Source: a virus. Taken from it: a stretch of 64,000 nt of DNA. Location of the stretch: the IMG/VR virus record IMGVR_UViG_3300042924_006566, positions 62,001 through 126,000 of that record. One strand, 5' to 3'. Both the position numbers and the translations under genes were made by a program. Below the pieces are notes generated by a model, which saw only the letters and a list, made by a program, of their open reading frames with translations, made no database searches and was not told where the DNA came from. The number at the start of each line of letters is the position of its first letter. Position 1 is the stretch's first letter. Shown here one piece after another: positions 51,662 to 58,993 of the stretch.

Positions 51662-53448
51662 AAAATCTCTTTTTTGCTTTGATGGTTTTTTTATCATCAA
51701 TTGCAACCGCTCAAACACTTGATCCAACTCAAGTTTACACCACAGGAAATGTGGTGCAACCGACTGTTTCTGGTACAAACACAACACCATGGGTCAATGG
51801 TGTTTATCAGGATAGTTTGACTTGTTGGGCTTCGGGTGATCCCGGATATTGTGGTCCAAATGCTATTGTCCGACCAGGCAATAATATAAATTTTTCATAT
51901 GGTACTACAAATTTATATCAGATGCAACTTATATCCAGTCTTCTTCCAAATTCAGGAACAGGATTGCGTGTAAATGGTTATAATTTTAGTTTCACAGCGA
52001 AAAACGGTAATGGTTGGGACGATGGTCGAATTGACTATCTTAACGCTTATGTGAGTTTTTACGATTCAAAAGGATCAACTGTTTTCAATCGAAACTATGA
52101 TTTAACATATAAGTTTGATTGGACCAATTTTAATTTTTCGGAAAACTTCACAACACCATTTGCTACAAAAGATTTAGGAAGTGTGCAATATGGTTTTGTT
52201 GGCCGAGACAATAATTTTTGGGCAGGGCCTTATGGACCTGAGGTTTACAATGTGAGTTTCAGTTTAAAGTATTCGGTTGATCCGTGTTTCAACAATCCAT
52301 TGTATAGTCCAACTTGTCCTGGTTTTGCTGATGCTCTAGCAAAGCTGACGCCGCCTTTGCCAACAAGTACGACAGAGATTGTAACAAACACAAACACCAC
52401 AAGTACAATGCCTCAGGCTCCAACGACCACAGTAACACAATCTCCGGTAACCGAATCGAGCTTAACTACAGTCGCTACACCATCTGTAACATTAACATCA
52501 ACTGTAAATAATAAAGAAACAACTGTTAATTCTAATGGCGTTTCAATTGGTTTGAGTGTTGTTGCTAGAAATCAACAAAGAGAACAATCTATTGCAATGC
52601 AGGCTGCACAGAATGCTGTTGCTGCTGCCGAACAAACTGCACAGCAAGCGCAGCAAGAAGCGGTAAATATTGCTCAATCTTCAAGTTTAGCAAGTAGTCA
52701 AAGTCTTATTGGTTCTTCTTTAAGAATTAGTCCAGTTGCACAAAGAAGTGATCAGTCAAGTAATCAAATACAAACTACACAATCTTCTTCTGTTTCAACA
52801 TTTACTCAGCCTAACATACAAACTTCTACCACAAGAGCAAATGATACAAATCGTTTTGGTTCAACAAATAGTGTTTCTCCAGATAATTCGATTGTACAAT
52901 CCACGGTTACAACAAATTTGTTCCAAGAACAAACTCAAAATGCACAAACACAAATAATATATTCGTTATTGCCACCACAACAACAGTTACAAAATGCAAC
53001 TACACAAAATTTTGTTCCAATATCAACCGAAACAACACAAGTTTCTCAAACTTCGTTTTCAACAAATCAACAATCAACTACTTCATCTTTCGAAATGTCT
53101 ATGTCTGAATCTCAAAGATTTTTGACCGATAGAACAAATCCGATTAATCAAATAATAGAAGGTCGCGGTGTTGACTTACAAACAACAACATCTGTACAAC
53201 CAAAAACAAGCGTAAACACAAATGTGTCTGATAATGAAATTGCTGGTGGTGTCAACATTTCTAGAATGGCAACAACACCTGTTGGTTATAATCAGTATTT
53301 GAATCTTGTCATTGCAGATGCGGCTTTTTATGCACCGAAAGAAATTTATAAAGGACAGAAAAATGTTGACAATGTTCGAGCATTAAGACAAATGAGTTCG
53401 GATAGATTACATCAAGAAATGGTCAACCAACAATATAAAAGGAATTAA
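51658..53448 (+). CDS. secreted two-part protein with Gln/Thr-rich stalk, 596 aa
   Basis: Signal peptide (1-18, ATAQ). Residues about 25-200 form an aromatic, beta-type globular domain (SGDPGYCGPNAIVRPGNNINFSY, WAGPYGPEVYNVSFSL). Residues about 225-540 are Thr/Gln/Ser/Asn-rich stalk with an Ala/Gln coiled segment near 300-330. A short C-terminal domain (YNQYLNLVIADAAFYAPKEIY) ends it. Probable cell-surface or virion appendage. Confidence 0.8.
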   Translation: MKNLFFALMVFLSSIATAQTLDPTQVYTTGNVVQPTVSGTNTTPWVNGVYQDSLTCWASGDPGYCGPNAIVRPGNNINFSYGTTNLYQMQLISSLLPNSGTGLRVNGYNFSFTAKNGNGWDDGRIDYLNAYVSFYDSKGSTVFNRNYDLTYKFDWTNFNFSENFTTPFATKDLGSVQYGFVGRDNNFWAGPYGPEVYNVSFSLKYSVDPCFNNPLYSPTCPGFADALAKLTPPLPTSTTEIVTNTNTTSTMPQAPTTTVTQSPVTESSLTTVATPSVTLTSTVNNKETTVNSNGVSIGLSVVARNQQREQSIAMQAAQNAVAAAEQTAQQAQQEAVNIAQSSSLASSQSLIGSSLRISPVAQRSDQSSNQIQTTQSSSVSTFTQPNIQTSTTRANDTNRFGSTNSVSPDNSIVQSTVTTNLFQEQTQNAQTQIIYSLLPPQQQLQNATTQNFVPISTETTQVSQTSFSTNQQSTTSSFEMSMSESQRFLTDRTNPINQIIEGRGVDLQTTTSVQPKTSVNTNVSDNEIAGGVNISRMATTPVGYNQYLNLVIADAAFYAPKEIYKGQKNVDNVRALRQMSSDRLHQEMVNQQYKRN

Positions 53449-53449
53449 A

Positions 53450-54070
53450 ATGGGAGAAGAAATTAAAGACGTAAACAAAAAAATTGATGAAGCGGAAGCT
53501 GCTGTCAAAAAATATGCCAGCAAAGATACTGTCATCAGTGTTGGTGGTTACGAATTTACACCGGCAAAACTTATGATTGCATTTACTCTTGTCTCATCTT
53601 TATTGGGTGGTCTTTATGGTGTTTTTGAAGCCTACAAAGATTATATGGGAATGAAAAAGAAAATTGCCGAATATGTTTCACCAGATTTGTCGGATTTCGA
53701 CAAACGACTTGCTGTTATTGAAGAAAACAGTCAAAAGACCAGTGATTACACTAGAGATATTAAAAATGATTTAAAGAGTGATATTCGTAGAAATGAATCT
53801 GTTACTGAACAAGTTGAGCGCTCAGTTAAACAAGCTCAAAGAGAAACCGAATCTGAAATGCGTGAAATGCGTAAGGCTGTTCGTGAGGATTTGGAGAAGG
53901 CTAGAACAGAAGCAAACAATATCCGTAGGGATATGGAACAAACACGCAAAGAAATCAATAGTGAATTTACCGCAGCTCGTCGTGAAATCAACAGAGAAGT
54001 TGAAACATTGAAGAAAGATGTTGACAGTAAGATTCAAAAGGCGATGGATAATCCATTGGCAAACAAATGA
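53450..54070 (+). CDS. membrane-anchored coiled-coil protein, 206 aa
   Basis: One membrane helix at about 41-62 followed by a continuous Arg/Glu/Lys coiled coil (about 85-200). Soluble N-terminal 35 residues. ATGA overlap with the next gene. Function unknown. Confidence 0.8.
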   Translation: MGEEIKDVNKKIDEAEAAVKKYASKDTVISVGGYEFTPAKLMIAFTLVSSLLGGLYGVFEAYKDYMGMKKKIAEYVSPDLSDFDKRLAVIEENSQKTSDYTRDIKNDLKSDIRRNESVTEQVERSVKQAQRETESEMREMRKAVREDLEKARTEANNIRRDMEQTRKEINSEFTAARREINREVETLKKDVDSKIQKAMDNPLANK

Positions 54071-54564
54071 TTGATCCAATTACAGCATTAGCCGGCATTC
54101 AGTCGGCAGTAGCGCTGGTCAAAAAAATATCAAAAACGGTAGACGATGTTTCATCGTTAGGGCCAGTTTTGGGTAAATATTTTGATGCCAAAAGCACCGC
54201 AACAAAAGCCGCAGTAGAAGCTAAGAGAAGTGGGACTAGTTCCAGTATGGGTGCAGCCATTCAAATTGAAATGGCCTTAGATCAAGCTAAACAATTTGAA
54301 AATGAATTGCAACTTCTTTTTATGCAAGCTGGAAAAATTGATGTTTGGAATAAAATAAAAGCAAGAGCTGCAGCAATGGACATAGAAGCTGCACATGAAG
54401 CTAGAAGGGCAAAAGAATTTGCAGCCAAAAGAAAAAGACAAATTTTAGAAGCAATAGAAATGTCTATTTCTATAACTATAATTCTTTTATTTCTTGTTGG
54501 ACTTTTTTGGGGTGGTTACGAACTCATCCAATATTGTAATAATACAGGAAGTTGCGGGAGATAA
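54067..54564 (+). CDS. conserved T4-like phage membrane protein, 165 aa
   Basis: MIDPITALAGIQSAVALVKK start, KYFDAKSTATKAAVEAKRSG, and a C-terminal membrane helix (about 130-152). I recognise the start from proteins of T4-like aquatic phages. Function unknown. Confidence 0.8.
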   Translation: MIDPITALAGIQSAVALVKKISKTVDDVSSLGPVLGKYFDAKSTATKAAVEAKRSGTSSSMGAAIQIEMALDQAKQFENELQLLFMQAGKIDVWNKIKARAAAMDIEAAHEARRAKEFAAKRKRQILEAIEMSISITIILLFLVGLFWGGYELIQYCNNTGSCGR

Positions 54565-54568
54565 ATCT

Positions 54569-54751
54569 ATGAAATATTTAATCTTATTACTTTCATTTAC
54601 ACTTGTTGCTTGCACGGATCCGGTAGAAAAATGCGTCGAAAAAAAACAAAAGAATTGGAGAGAAAATAATCCAAAGGCTGATTATGGAAAAGCCGCTTCA
54701 GCTAATGAAAAGTTTAGGAATGAATGTTTGGTGGGCACAAAAAAACAGTGA
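54569..54751 (+). CDS. lipoprotein, 60 aa
   Basis: ATG at 54569 after GGGAG. Lipobox VACT (Cys15) and a short Lys/Asn/Cys-containing domain. Envelope-located. Confidence 0.8.
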   Translation: MKYLILLLSFTLVACTDPVEKCVEKKQKNWRENNPKADYGKAASANEKFRNECLVGTKKQ

Positions 54752-54783
54752 CTAAGTAGAGTATACACTATGGAGATTTTAAA

Positions 54784-55512
54784 TTGCTATACAAAATTAT
54801 TTCTTTATTGTTGGTTTTCGCCGCATTTTATACTGAACCAGTTAACGCAACACAGCCTATTACCGCAAAAGCCTGGATTGTGTCAGACGAAAATGGCAAA
54901 ATAATTGAAGGTAAAAATACAACTGATGTGAGGTCGATTGCCAGTATTACAAAATTGGTCACATCGATGGTTGTTTTAGATGCACAACAAGACCTAAATG
55001 AAAAAATAGGTAAGTTGACAAGGAAAGAATTGATACAATTGGCAATGGTGAATTCAAGTAATTCCGCGGCCGTAACATTATGTGAGAACTATCCTGGTGG
55101 AACTTCTGCGTGTATCTATAGTATGAATCTAAAAATGCGTATGCATGGCCTGGAACAGACCAGATTCGTGGAACCAACAGGTTTAAGTATAATGAATATC
55201 AGTACAGCTGAAGAACTGATTAAAATTGTAATGATGGCAAAAGATTATCCTGAAATTGTTGAAAGTAGTAAAATGCCATCAATAAAAATACAAACAACAA
55301 AAAATAAATTTTTAACCTACAACAATACAAATCCGTTGGTTCAACAATATGAATTTATTGTAAGTAAAACTGGATTCATAACAGCATCTGGTGGATGTAT
55401 TGCTATGATGTTGACAAATGGAATCAGTCAACGAATTGTTATATTGTTGGGAAGCCAGAACACAAAAACAAGAATACCGGAAGCACTCAGTTTATTTAAA
55501 TTGCATTCTTAG
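54784..55512 (+). CDS. D-alanyl-D-alanine carboxypeptidase-like protein (S11, TTG start)
   Basis: 242 residues with a signal peptide (1-22, VNA) and the full penicillin-binding triad: SITK (Ser about 54), SSN (about 90-92) and SKTG (about 195-198). It trims pentapeptide side chains in the periplasm. TTG at 54784 has GGAG eight bases upstream and no ATG alternative before the signal peptide. Unusual for a phage; may remodel the wall or block superinfection. Confidence 0.85.
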   Translation: MLYKIISLLLVFAAFYTEPVNATQPITAKAWIVSDENGKIIEGKNTTDVRSIASITKLVTSMVVLDAQQDLNEKIGKLTRKELIQLAMVNSSNSAAVTLCENYPGGTSACIYSMNLKMRMHGLEQTRFVEPTGLSIMNISTAEELIKIVMMAKDYPEIVESSKMPSIKIQTTKNKFLTYNNTNPLVQQYEFIVSKTGFITASGGCIAMMLTNGISQRIVILLGSQNTKTRIPEALSLFKLHS

Positions 55513-55587
55513 TGGTTGCGGGAGCAGGATTTGAACCTGCGATCTCCAGCTTATGAGGCTGGCGAGTTGCCACTTCTCCATCCCGCG
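55513..55587 (-). tRNA. tRNA-Met(CAT), initiator-like
   Basis: C1-A72 mismatch with GCGGGA/TCCCGC below it, as in initiator tRNAs; loop CTCATAA. The anticodon stem lacks the full run of three G-C pairs, so initiator identity is not certain. CCA encoded. Confidence 0.85.
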
Positions 55588-55591
55588 CATT

Positions 55592-55659
55592 TGGAGCGGC
55601 GTCTTGGGTTTGCACCAAGCAAGTGAATTGGACATCCACTCTGTTCTACAACACACCGC
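55592..55659 (-). tRNA. degenerate tRNA-like gene, anticodon TCC or unclear
   Basis: Acceptor (GCGGTGT/ACGCCGC), T-arm (CTTGG/CCAAG) and anticodon stem (GTGGA/TTCAC) pair, and CCA is encoded. But the D-arm region has only 13 bases with its 5' strand missing, position 33 is G instead of T, and the T-loop is TGCAAAC. May be a pseudo-tRNA. Confidence 0.55.
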
Positions 55660-55671
55660 ATTTATGAATTA

Positions 55672-55699
55672 ATTATAACAGAAAAATTTGTAGAGTCAA
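55672..55699 (-). promoter_or_regulatory. internal promoter of the tRNA array
   Basis: Minus strand TTGACT (55699-55694), 16-bp spacer, TATAAT (55677-55672); serves the last two tRNA genes. Confidence 0.75.
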
Positions 55700-55717
55700 G
55701 AATTATTATGGTATATT

Positions 55718-55791
55718 TGGAGCGGGATACCAGAGTCGAACTGGTCACTAAACCTTGGCAAGGTTTCGTTTTACCGATAAACTAATCCCGC
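55718..55791 (-). tRNA. tRNA-Gly(GCC)
   Basis: Acceptor GCGGGAT/ATCCCGC, stem AAACC/GGTTT, loop TTGCCAA, CCA encoded. Confidence 0.92.
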
Positions 55792-55804
55792 ATACTACTA
55801 TATA

Positions 55805-55889
55805 TGGTGCGACTGGCCGGAATCGAACCGGCACGACCGAAGTCGAGAGATTTTAAGTCTCTTGTGTCTACCTATTTCACCACAGTCGC
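55805..55889 (-). tRNA. tRNA-Leu(TAA)
   Basis: Acceptor GCGACTG/CAGTCGC, stem AGAGA/TCTCT, loop CTTAAAA, long variable arm, CCA encoded. Confidence 0.92.
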
Positions 55890-55894
55890 ATATC

Positions 55895-55969
55895 TGGTCC
55901 GGCCGCCAGGAATCGAACCTGGATTGATTGCTTAGAAGGCAACTGTATTCTCCATTATACTACGGCCAG
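55895..55969 (-). tRNA. tRNA-Arg(TCT)
   Basis: Acceptor CTGGCCG/CGGCCGG, stem GTTGC/GCAAT, loop CTTCTAA, CCA encoded. Reads AGA, a common codon in AT-rich phages. Confidence 0.9.
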
Positions 55970-55975
55970 TTTATT

Positions 55976-56052
55976 TGGTGCCCCAGAGGAGAGTCGAACT
56001 CCTAAAATTTGGCTTCTAAGACCAACACGTATACCAATTCCGTCACCGGGGC
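55976..56052 (-). tRNA. tRNA-Leu(TAG)
   Basis: Acceptor GCCCCGG pairs with CTGGGGC (one mismatch-type pair), stem TTGGT/GCCAA, loop CTTAGAA, CCA encoded. Confidence 0.9.
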
Positions 56053-56243
56053 TAAACTTTTACATCAATGTTTGTTTTGTTGTTTTCATTCGTATCAATT
56101 TTTGCTTTGTCATTATACACATAATAAGTCACAATGTCAACAACTTTTTTATCCGTCACAGGATCCACCAATGTTTTGTATACCGTTTCTTTAGTATAAA
56201 CAGGCCAAATGGTAAAAAGTTTTTGGATGCTTTCTATGTACAT
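56052..56243 (-). CDS. small protein between tRNAs, 63 aa
   Basis: AGGAGAG six bases before the ATG. Polar, no membrane span, ends in NNKTNIDVKV. Its stop shares one base with tRNA-Leu(TAG). Unknown function. Confidence 0.7.
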   Translation of the reverse strand: MYIESIQKLFTIWPVYTKETVYKTLVDPVTDKKVVDIVTYYVYNDKAKIDTNENNKTNIDVKV

Positions 56244-56254
56244 TTTATCTCTCC

Positions 56255-56328
56255 TGGTGCCTCTTGACAGAATCGAACTGCCGTAACCGTCTTGTAAGGG
56301 CGGAGTTTTACCATTAAACTAAAGAGGC
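56255..56328 (-). tRNA. tRNA-Val(TAC)
   Basis: Acceptor GCCTCTT/AAGAGGC, loop CTTACAA, CCA encoded. One C-A mismatch in the anticodon stem. Confidence 0.88.
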
Positions 56329-56335
56329 TTAAAAT

Positions 56336-56575
56336 TTACTCAATGATAGCAATAATACTATCAATTGAAATTTTATAATTTTCTTTATCGATTTGAAGTG
56401 CTTTATTCCAATCCAACAGTACCTTGTCTGAAATCGACACATCAACAACATCAGGTCCAATATTCACTACGACACCATAATCGGCTTCATCACTTCTTTG
56501 CAAAATAATACCTGAACCTGTTGTCAGATTTTTTTCTGCACGTTTCACAATAACATTATTACCTAGTGGTTTCAT
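56336..56575 (-). CDS. GroES-like co-chaperonin (T4 gp31 analogue)
   Basis: 79 residues. MKPLGNNVIVKRAEKN, then the mobile-loop-like TTGSGIILQ, then YGVVVNIGPDV and DKVLLDWNKAL follow the GroES/Cpn10 order. Likely caps host GroEL to fold phage proteins such as the major capsid protein. Embedded in the tRNA array. Confidence 0.88.
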   Translation of the reverse strand: MKPLGNNVIVKRAEKNLTTGSGIILQRSDEADYGVVVNIGPDVVDVSISDKVLLDWNKALQIDKENYKISIDSIIAIIE

Positions 56576-56590
56576 AATTAATCCTTATTT

Positions 56591-56665
56591 TGGGGTGTCT
56601 AACGAGTACCGACCTCGTACCTACTCTTTCACAGAGAGCAATGCTTCCACTACACCATAGACACC
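56591..56665 (-). tRNA. tRNA-His(GTG)
   Basis: GGTGTCT/AGACACC with the extra 5' G paired to C73, the His identity element; stem GCTCT/AGAGT, loop CTGTGAA, CCA encoded. Confidence 0.92.
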
Positions 56666-56666
56666 A

Positions 56667-57149
56667 TTAAACAACTTTTGCCATAGCCATCACATGTTTC
56701 AGTCTATCTGCTGCATATGAAGCAGCAAATGCTTTTGGTTTCACCATTGGTACAACATCACATGTACCTTTGATATAACCTATTGCTTGTTGCACCACGC
56801 AAGAAGAACCATAGTGCTCATCTGGATTAATATCCAGGTGAACTTCTACATGTCTATCTTCCAACACATCAATTAATTGGTGAAACAAATCTGCTACTTT
56901 ATAAACTTCATTCATCAATCGCATAGCAGGTTTGCTTTTCTTGTGATCATAATCCAACTCACGATGAACTTCACCAAATATCTTACATCCATGTCGACCA
57001 TCAATATGAACTACAACAGCAAGAGTGTAATCAGCATACCATTTACCATTCATATGAAATCTTTCCGAGTCTGCACCAAGGTAAATTTTAGTATCCGGAC
57101 TTTGTGATTGAATAAAATCCTTAACCTCTTGAATGTTGAGTTTTAACAT
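56667..57149 (-). CDS. DUF458-like RNase H-fold protein
   Basis: 160 residues: IYLGADSERF (first catalytic Asp position), GEVHRELDYD, and VEVHLDINPDEHYGSSCVVQQAIGYI match the YkuK/DUF458 family, predicted RNase H-like. ATG at 57149 has AAAGG six bases upstream; longer frames run into tRNA-Trp. Being inside the tRNA array, a role in RNA processing is tempting but unproven. Confidence 0.82.
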   Translation of the reverse strand: MLKLNIQEVKDFIQSQSPDTKIYLGADSERFHMNGKWYADYTLAVVVHIDGRHGCKIFGEVHRELDYDHKKSKPAMRLMNEVYKVADLFHQLIDVLEDRHVEVHLDINPDEHYGSSCVVQQAIGYIKGTCDVVPMVKPKAFAASYAADRLKHVMAMAKVV

Positions 57150-57164
57150 AATAAACCTTTCTAT

Positions 57165-57238
57165 TGGCACCTCGCCAGGGATTCGAACCCCGACCAACGG
57201 TTTTGGAGACCGGTATGCTGCCGTTACACTAGCGAGAT
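57165..57238 (-). tRNA. tRNA-Trp(CCA)
   Basis: Acceptor ATCTCGC/GCGAGGT, G73, loop CTCCAAA, CCA encoded. Its 5' end overlaps the 3' end of the small gene upstream by 10 bases. Confidence 0.9.
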
Positions 57239-57405
57239 ATACTCTTTATATATTGAGTTTCTTCATTGTTTCTAGTTAATTTATCTTCTACTTCTTCGTT
57301 TTTTGGTTCTTTATCTTTCTTAAAGATATTGTCCCAATTTTTTGAAAATTCTTCATGTGAGACACTATACGGTCTCGGTGAAGAACCTTTACCTCCATCC
57401 GACAT
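57229..57405 (-). CDS. small phage protein, 58 aa
   Basis: MSDGGKGSSPRPYSVSHEEF start with AAGGAG upstream, a recurrent small phage family of unknown function. Longer in-frame starts overlap tRNA-Ile and are rejected. Confidence 0.8.
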   Translation of the reverse strand: MSDGGKGSSPRPYSVSHEEFSKNWDNIFKKDKEPKNEEVEDKLTRNNEETQYIKSISR

Positions 57406-57429
57406 ATTATTCTCCTTATATTTAATCGA

Positions 57430-57504
57430 TGGTACCGACAGGTGGGATTGAACCACCGACCAACGCCTTATCAAGACGCTGCTCTACCGCTGAGCTATGT
57501 CGGT
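57430..57504 (-). tRNA. tRNA-Ile(GAT)
   Basis: Acceptor ACCGACA/TGTCGGT, stem GCGTC/GGCGT, loop TTGATAA, CCA encoded. Confidence 0.92.
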
Positions 57505-57512
57505 GTGAAATT

Positions 57513-57588
57513 TGGTGGTGATAGTAGGATCCGAGCCTACAACCGTCTCCGTATGAAGGAGGTGCTCTACCAGTTGAGCTATATCACC
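57513..57588 (-). tRNA. tRNA(CAT): Met or Ile2
   Basis: Acceptor GGTGATA/TATCACC, loop TTCATAC, CCA encoded. One mismatch at the top of the anticodon stem and an unusual T-loop CTCGGAT. Elongator Met versus lysidine-type Ile cannot be told from sequence alone. Confidence 0.82.
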
Positions 57589-57785
57589 ATATGCTCTGAC
57601 GGACCCTGGCGGTAATTATAGTGCATCAAGCCTGCAGGCCATCACTTGCACCTTCCACCCGCTTCCCAACAGGTCCCGTTCTCGCATTGCCAGCGCTGGT
57701 TCGGTAGGACCAGAACCACCCTGTAGACGTCATCTACCTTCTCATCGTCCGGGTCAGACTAGCCGTTGACGAAACGGCACGTTCT
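57589..57785. other. GC-rich spacer in tRNA array, no gene found
   Basis: A 197-bp stretch clearly richer in G and C than its surroundings. It holds a GCCGTT/AACGGC hairpin at 57762-57778 and a short leftward open frame without a proper start. It does not fold as a tRNA. Possibly a decayed gene or an unrecognised RNA. Confidence 0.5.
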
Positions 57786-57860
57786 TGGTGGACCGCTGGA
57801 GGATCGAACTCCAACCTCCGCCGTGCAAAGGCGGCGTGCTCCCATTATCACTAGCAGCCC
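57786..57860 (-). tRNA. tRNA-Ala(TGC)
   Basis: Stem CCGCC/GGCGG, loop TTTGCAC, CCA encoded; the acceptor contains two G-T pairs. Confidence 0.9.
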
Positions 57861-57866
57861 AAAGTC

Positions 57867-57940
57867 TGGTGCCCCCACCGTGAATCGAACACGGACCTGA
57901 TGCTTACAAGGCAACTGCACGACCTTCATGCTACAGGGGC
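57867..57940 (-). tRNA. tRNA-Thr(TGT)
   Basis: Acceptor GCCCCTG/TGGGGGC, stem GTTGC/GCATC, loop CTTGTAA, CCA encoded. Confidence 0.9.
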
Positions 57941-57949
57941 TTTTTAATA

Positions 57950-58027
57950 TGGTCGGGGTGGTGGGATTCGAACTCACGACCTCCTGCTCCCAAAGCAGGC
58001 GCACTAACCAGGCTGTGCTACACCCCG
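57950..58027 (-). tRNA. tRNA-Pro(TGG)
   Basis: Acceptor CGGGGTG/CACCCCG, stem CCTGC/GCAGG, loop TTTGGGA, CCA encoded. Confidence 0.93.
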
Positions 58028-58034
58028 AAAAAAC

Positions 58035-58109
58035 TGGCTCCCCAGCGTGGGATCGAACCACGGACCAACAGATTAACAGTCTGCTGCTCTACCGCTGAGC
58101 TACTAGGGA
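58035..58109 (-). tRNA. tRNA-Asn(GTT)
   Basis: Acceptor TCCCTAG/CTGGGGA, stem GCAGA/TCTGT, loop CTGTTAA, G73, CCA encoded. Confidence 0.93.
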
Positions 58110-58145
58110 ATTGAACCATTATATATGGCGGCCTCAATGAGGCCA

Positions 58146-58230
58146 TGGTGGAGAACCAGGGATTCGAACCCCGTATGCCTGAGGCGACAGATTTACAGTC
58201 TGCTGAAGTCACCAATGCTTCTCGTTCTCC
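58146..58230 (-). tRNA. tRNA-Tyr(GTA)
   Basis: Acceptor GGAGAAC/GTTCTCC type, loop CTGTAAA, long variable arm, CCA encoded. Confidence 0.93.
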
Positions 58231-58235
58231 TTATT

Positions 58236-58311
58236 TGGTAGGACGTGCGGGGTTCGAACCCACGACCAATAGATTAAAAGTCTACTGCTCTACCAACTGA
58301 GCTAACGTCCC
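58236..58311 (-). tRNA. tRNA-Lys(TTT)
   Basis: Acceptor GGGACGT/ACGTCCT, stem GTAGA/TCTAT, loop CTTTTAA, CCA encoded. Confidence 0.93.
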
Positions 58312-58430
58312 ATTTGTTTTGCTGACTGCACTATTTGCTGTGCTCATGCGGGATAGTCTAGAATTACCGCAATTATGTACACAGTTACTCGGGCATGATC
58401 AAGCCCATGGCTTACAATCAGCAAAACAAA
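58312..58430 (-). ncRNA. structured RNA between two tRNAs
   Basis: Fills exactly the gap between the 5' end of tRNA-Lys and the 3' CCA of tRNA-Glu. A 14-bp perfect closing stem (58312-58325 with 58418-58431) encloses three hairpins: GCAC/GTGC (58328-58343), TGCGG/CCGCA (58347-58371) and GGGC/GCCC (58391-58406), giving a four-way junction. tRNA end processing on both sides would release it. T4 encodes two stable RNAs of unknown role (C and D) in its tRNA cluster, a precedent. No protein is encoded. Confidence 0.65.
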
Positions 58431-58506
58431 TGGCACTCGGTACGGGAATCGAACCCGTCTTTCCAGCGTGAAAGGCTAGCGTCCTAAACCGATAGACGAA
58501 CCGAGC
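58431..58506 (-). tRNA. tRNA-Glu(TTC)
   Basis: Acceptor GCTCGGT/ACCGAGT, stem CTAGC/GCTGG, loop CTTTCAC, G73, CCA encoded. Confidence 0.92.
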
Positions 58507-58509
58507 AAT

Positions 58510-58585
58510 TGGAGTATGCGACAGGAATCGAACCTGCATAAAACGGATTTGCAATCCGCTCCCTAACCGTTCGGGTCACGCATAC
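58510..58585 (-). tRNA. tRNA-Cys(GCA)
   Basis: Stem GCGGA/TCCGT, loop TTGCAAA, T73 as required for Cys, CCA encoded. Confidence 0.92.
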
Positions 58586-58591
58586 AAAATT

Positions 58592-58669
58592 TGGTAGGCC
58601 GGGTCAGAGTCGAACTGACCACCAATGGATTATGAGTCCACTGCTCTAACCAGCATGAGCTACCGGCCC
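58592..58669 (-). tRNA. tRNA(CAT): Met or Ile2
   Basis: Acceptor GGGCCGG/CCGGCCT, stem GTGGA/TCCAT, loop CTCATAA, CCA encoded. The body resembles bacterial tRNA-Ile2 (k2CAU) as well as elongator Met. Confidence 0.85.
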
Positions 58670-58675
58670 TTTGTT

Positions 58676-58765
58676 TGGTCCCGCCATGTGGAATCGAACC
58701 ACATCCTGGGTCTTATCTGGACGAAAGCGTTATAAGCGCTCCTGCTCTCCATGAGCTATGGCGGG
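58676..58765 (-). tRNA. tRNA-Ile(TAT) with long variable arm
   Basis: Acceptor CCCGCCA/TGGCGGG, stem GAGCG/CGCTT, loop CTTATAA, CCA encoded. The variable region is 21 nt and the D-loop only 5 nt, an unusual class II-like shape for Ile. Confidence 0.75.
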
Positions 58766-58772
58766 GATGATT

Positions 58773-58864
58773 TGGCGGTGAGTATAGGATTCGAACCTAT
58801 GCTCCCGTTTAAAGAGGAGGACAGTTTAGCAAACTGCTGCTTTCGACCACTCAGCCAACTCACC
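58773..58864 (-). tRNA. tRNA-Ser(GCT)
   Basis: Acceptor GGTGAGT/ACTCACC, loop TTGCTAA, long variable arm, G73, CCA encoded. Confidence 0.93.
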
Positions 58865-58869
58865 TTTAA

Positions 58870-58959
58870 TGGCGGAAACGGTGAGATTCGAACTCACGGT
58901 GCCATTTCTGACACGCTGGTTTTCAAGACCAGTTCCATAAACCGCTCGGACACGTTTCC
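58870..58959 (-). tRNA. tRNA-Ser(TGA)
   Basis: Acceptor GGAAACG/CGTTTCC, stem CTGGT/ACCAG, loop CTTGAAA, long variable arm, G73, CCA encoded. Confidence 0.93.
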
Positions 58960-58993
58960 AAAAGACTCTACAAATTTTTAAAGAACAAAACGC

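Noticed and set aside
57759-58215. Leftward protein-like frames in the tRNA array
   Set aside because: They translate tRNA sequences.
58312-58431. Reading the 14-bp inverted repeats as a mobile-element footprint
   Set aside because: No target duplication and an exact fit to tRNA borders; structured RNA is the simpler reading, though not proven.
58751-58981. Rightward frame over tRNA-Ser genes
   Set aside because: Antisense of tRNA genes; no start signals.
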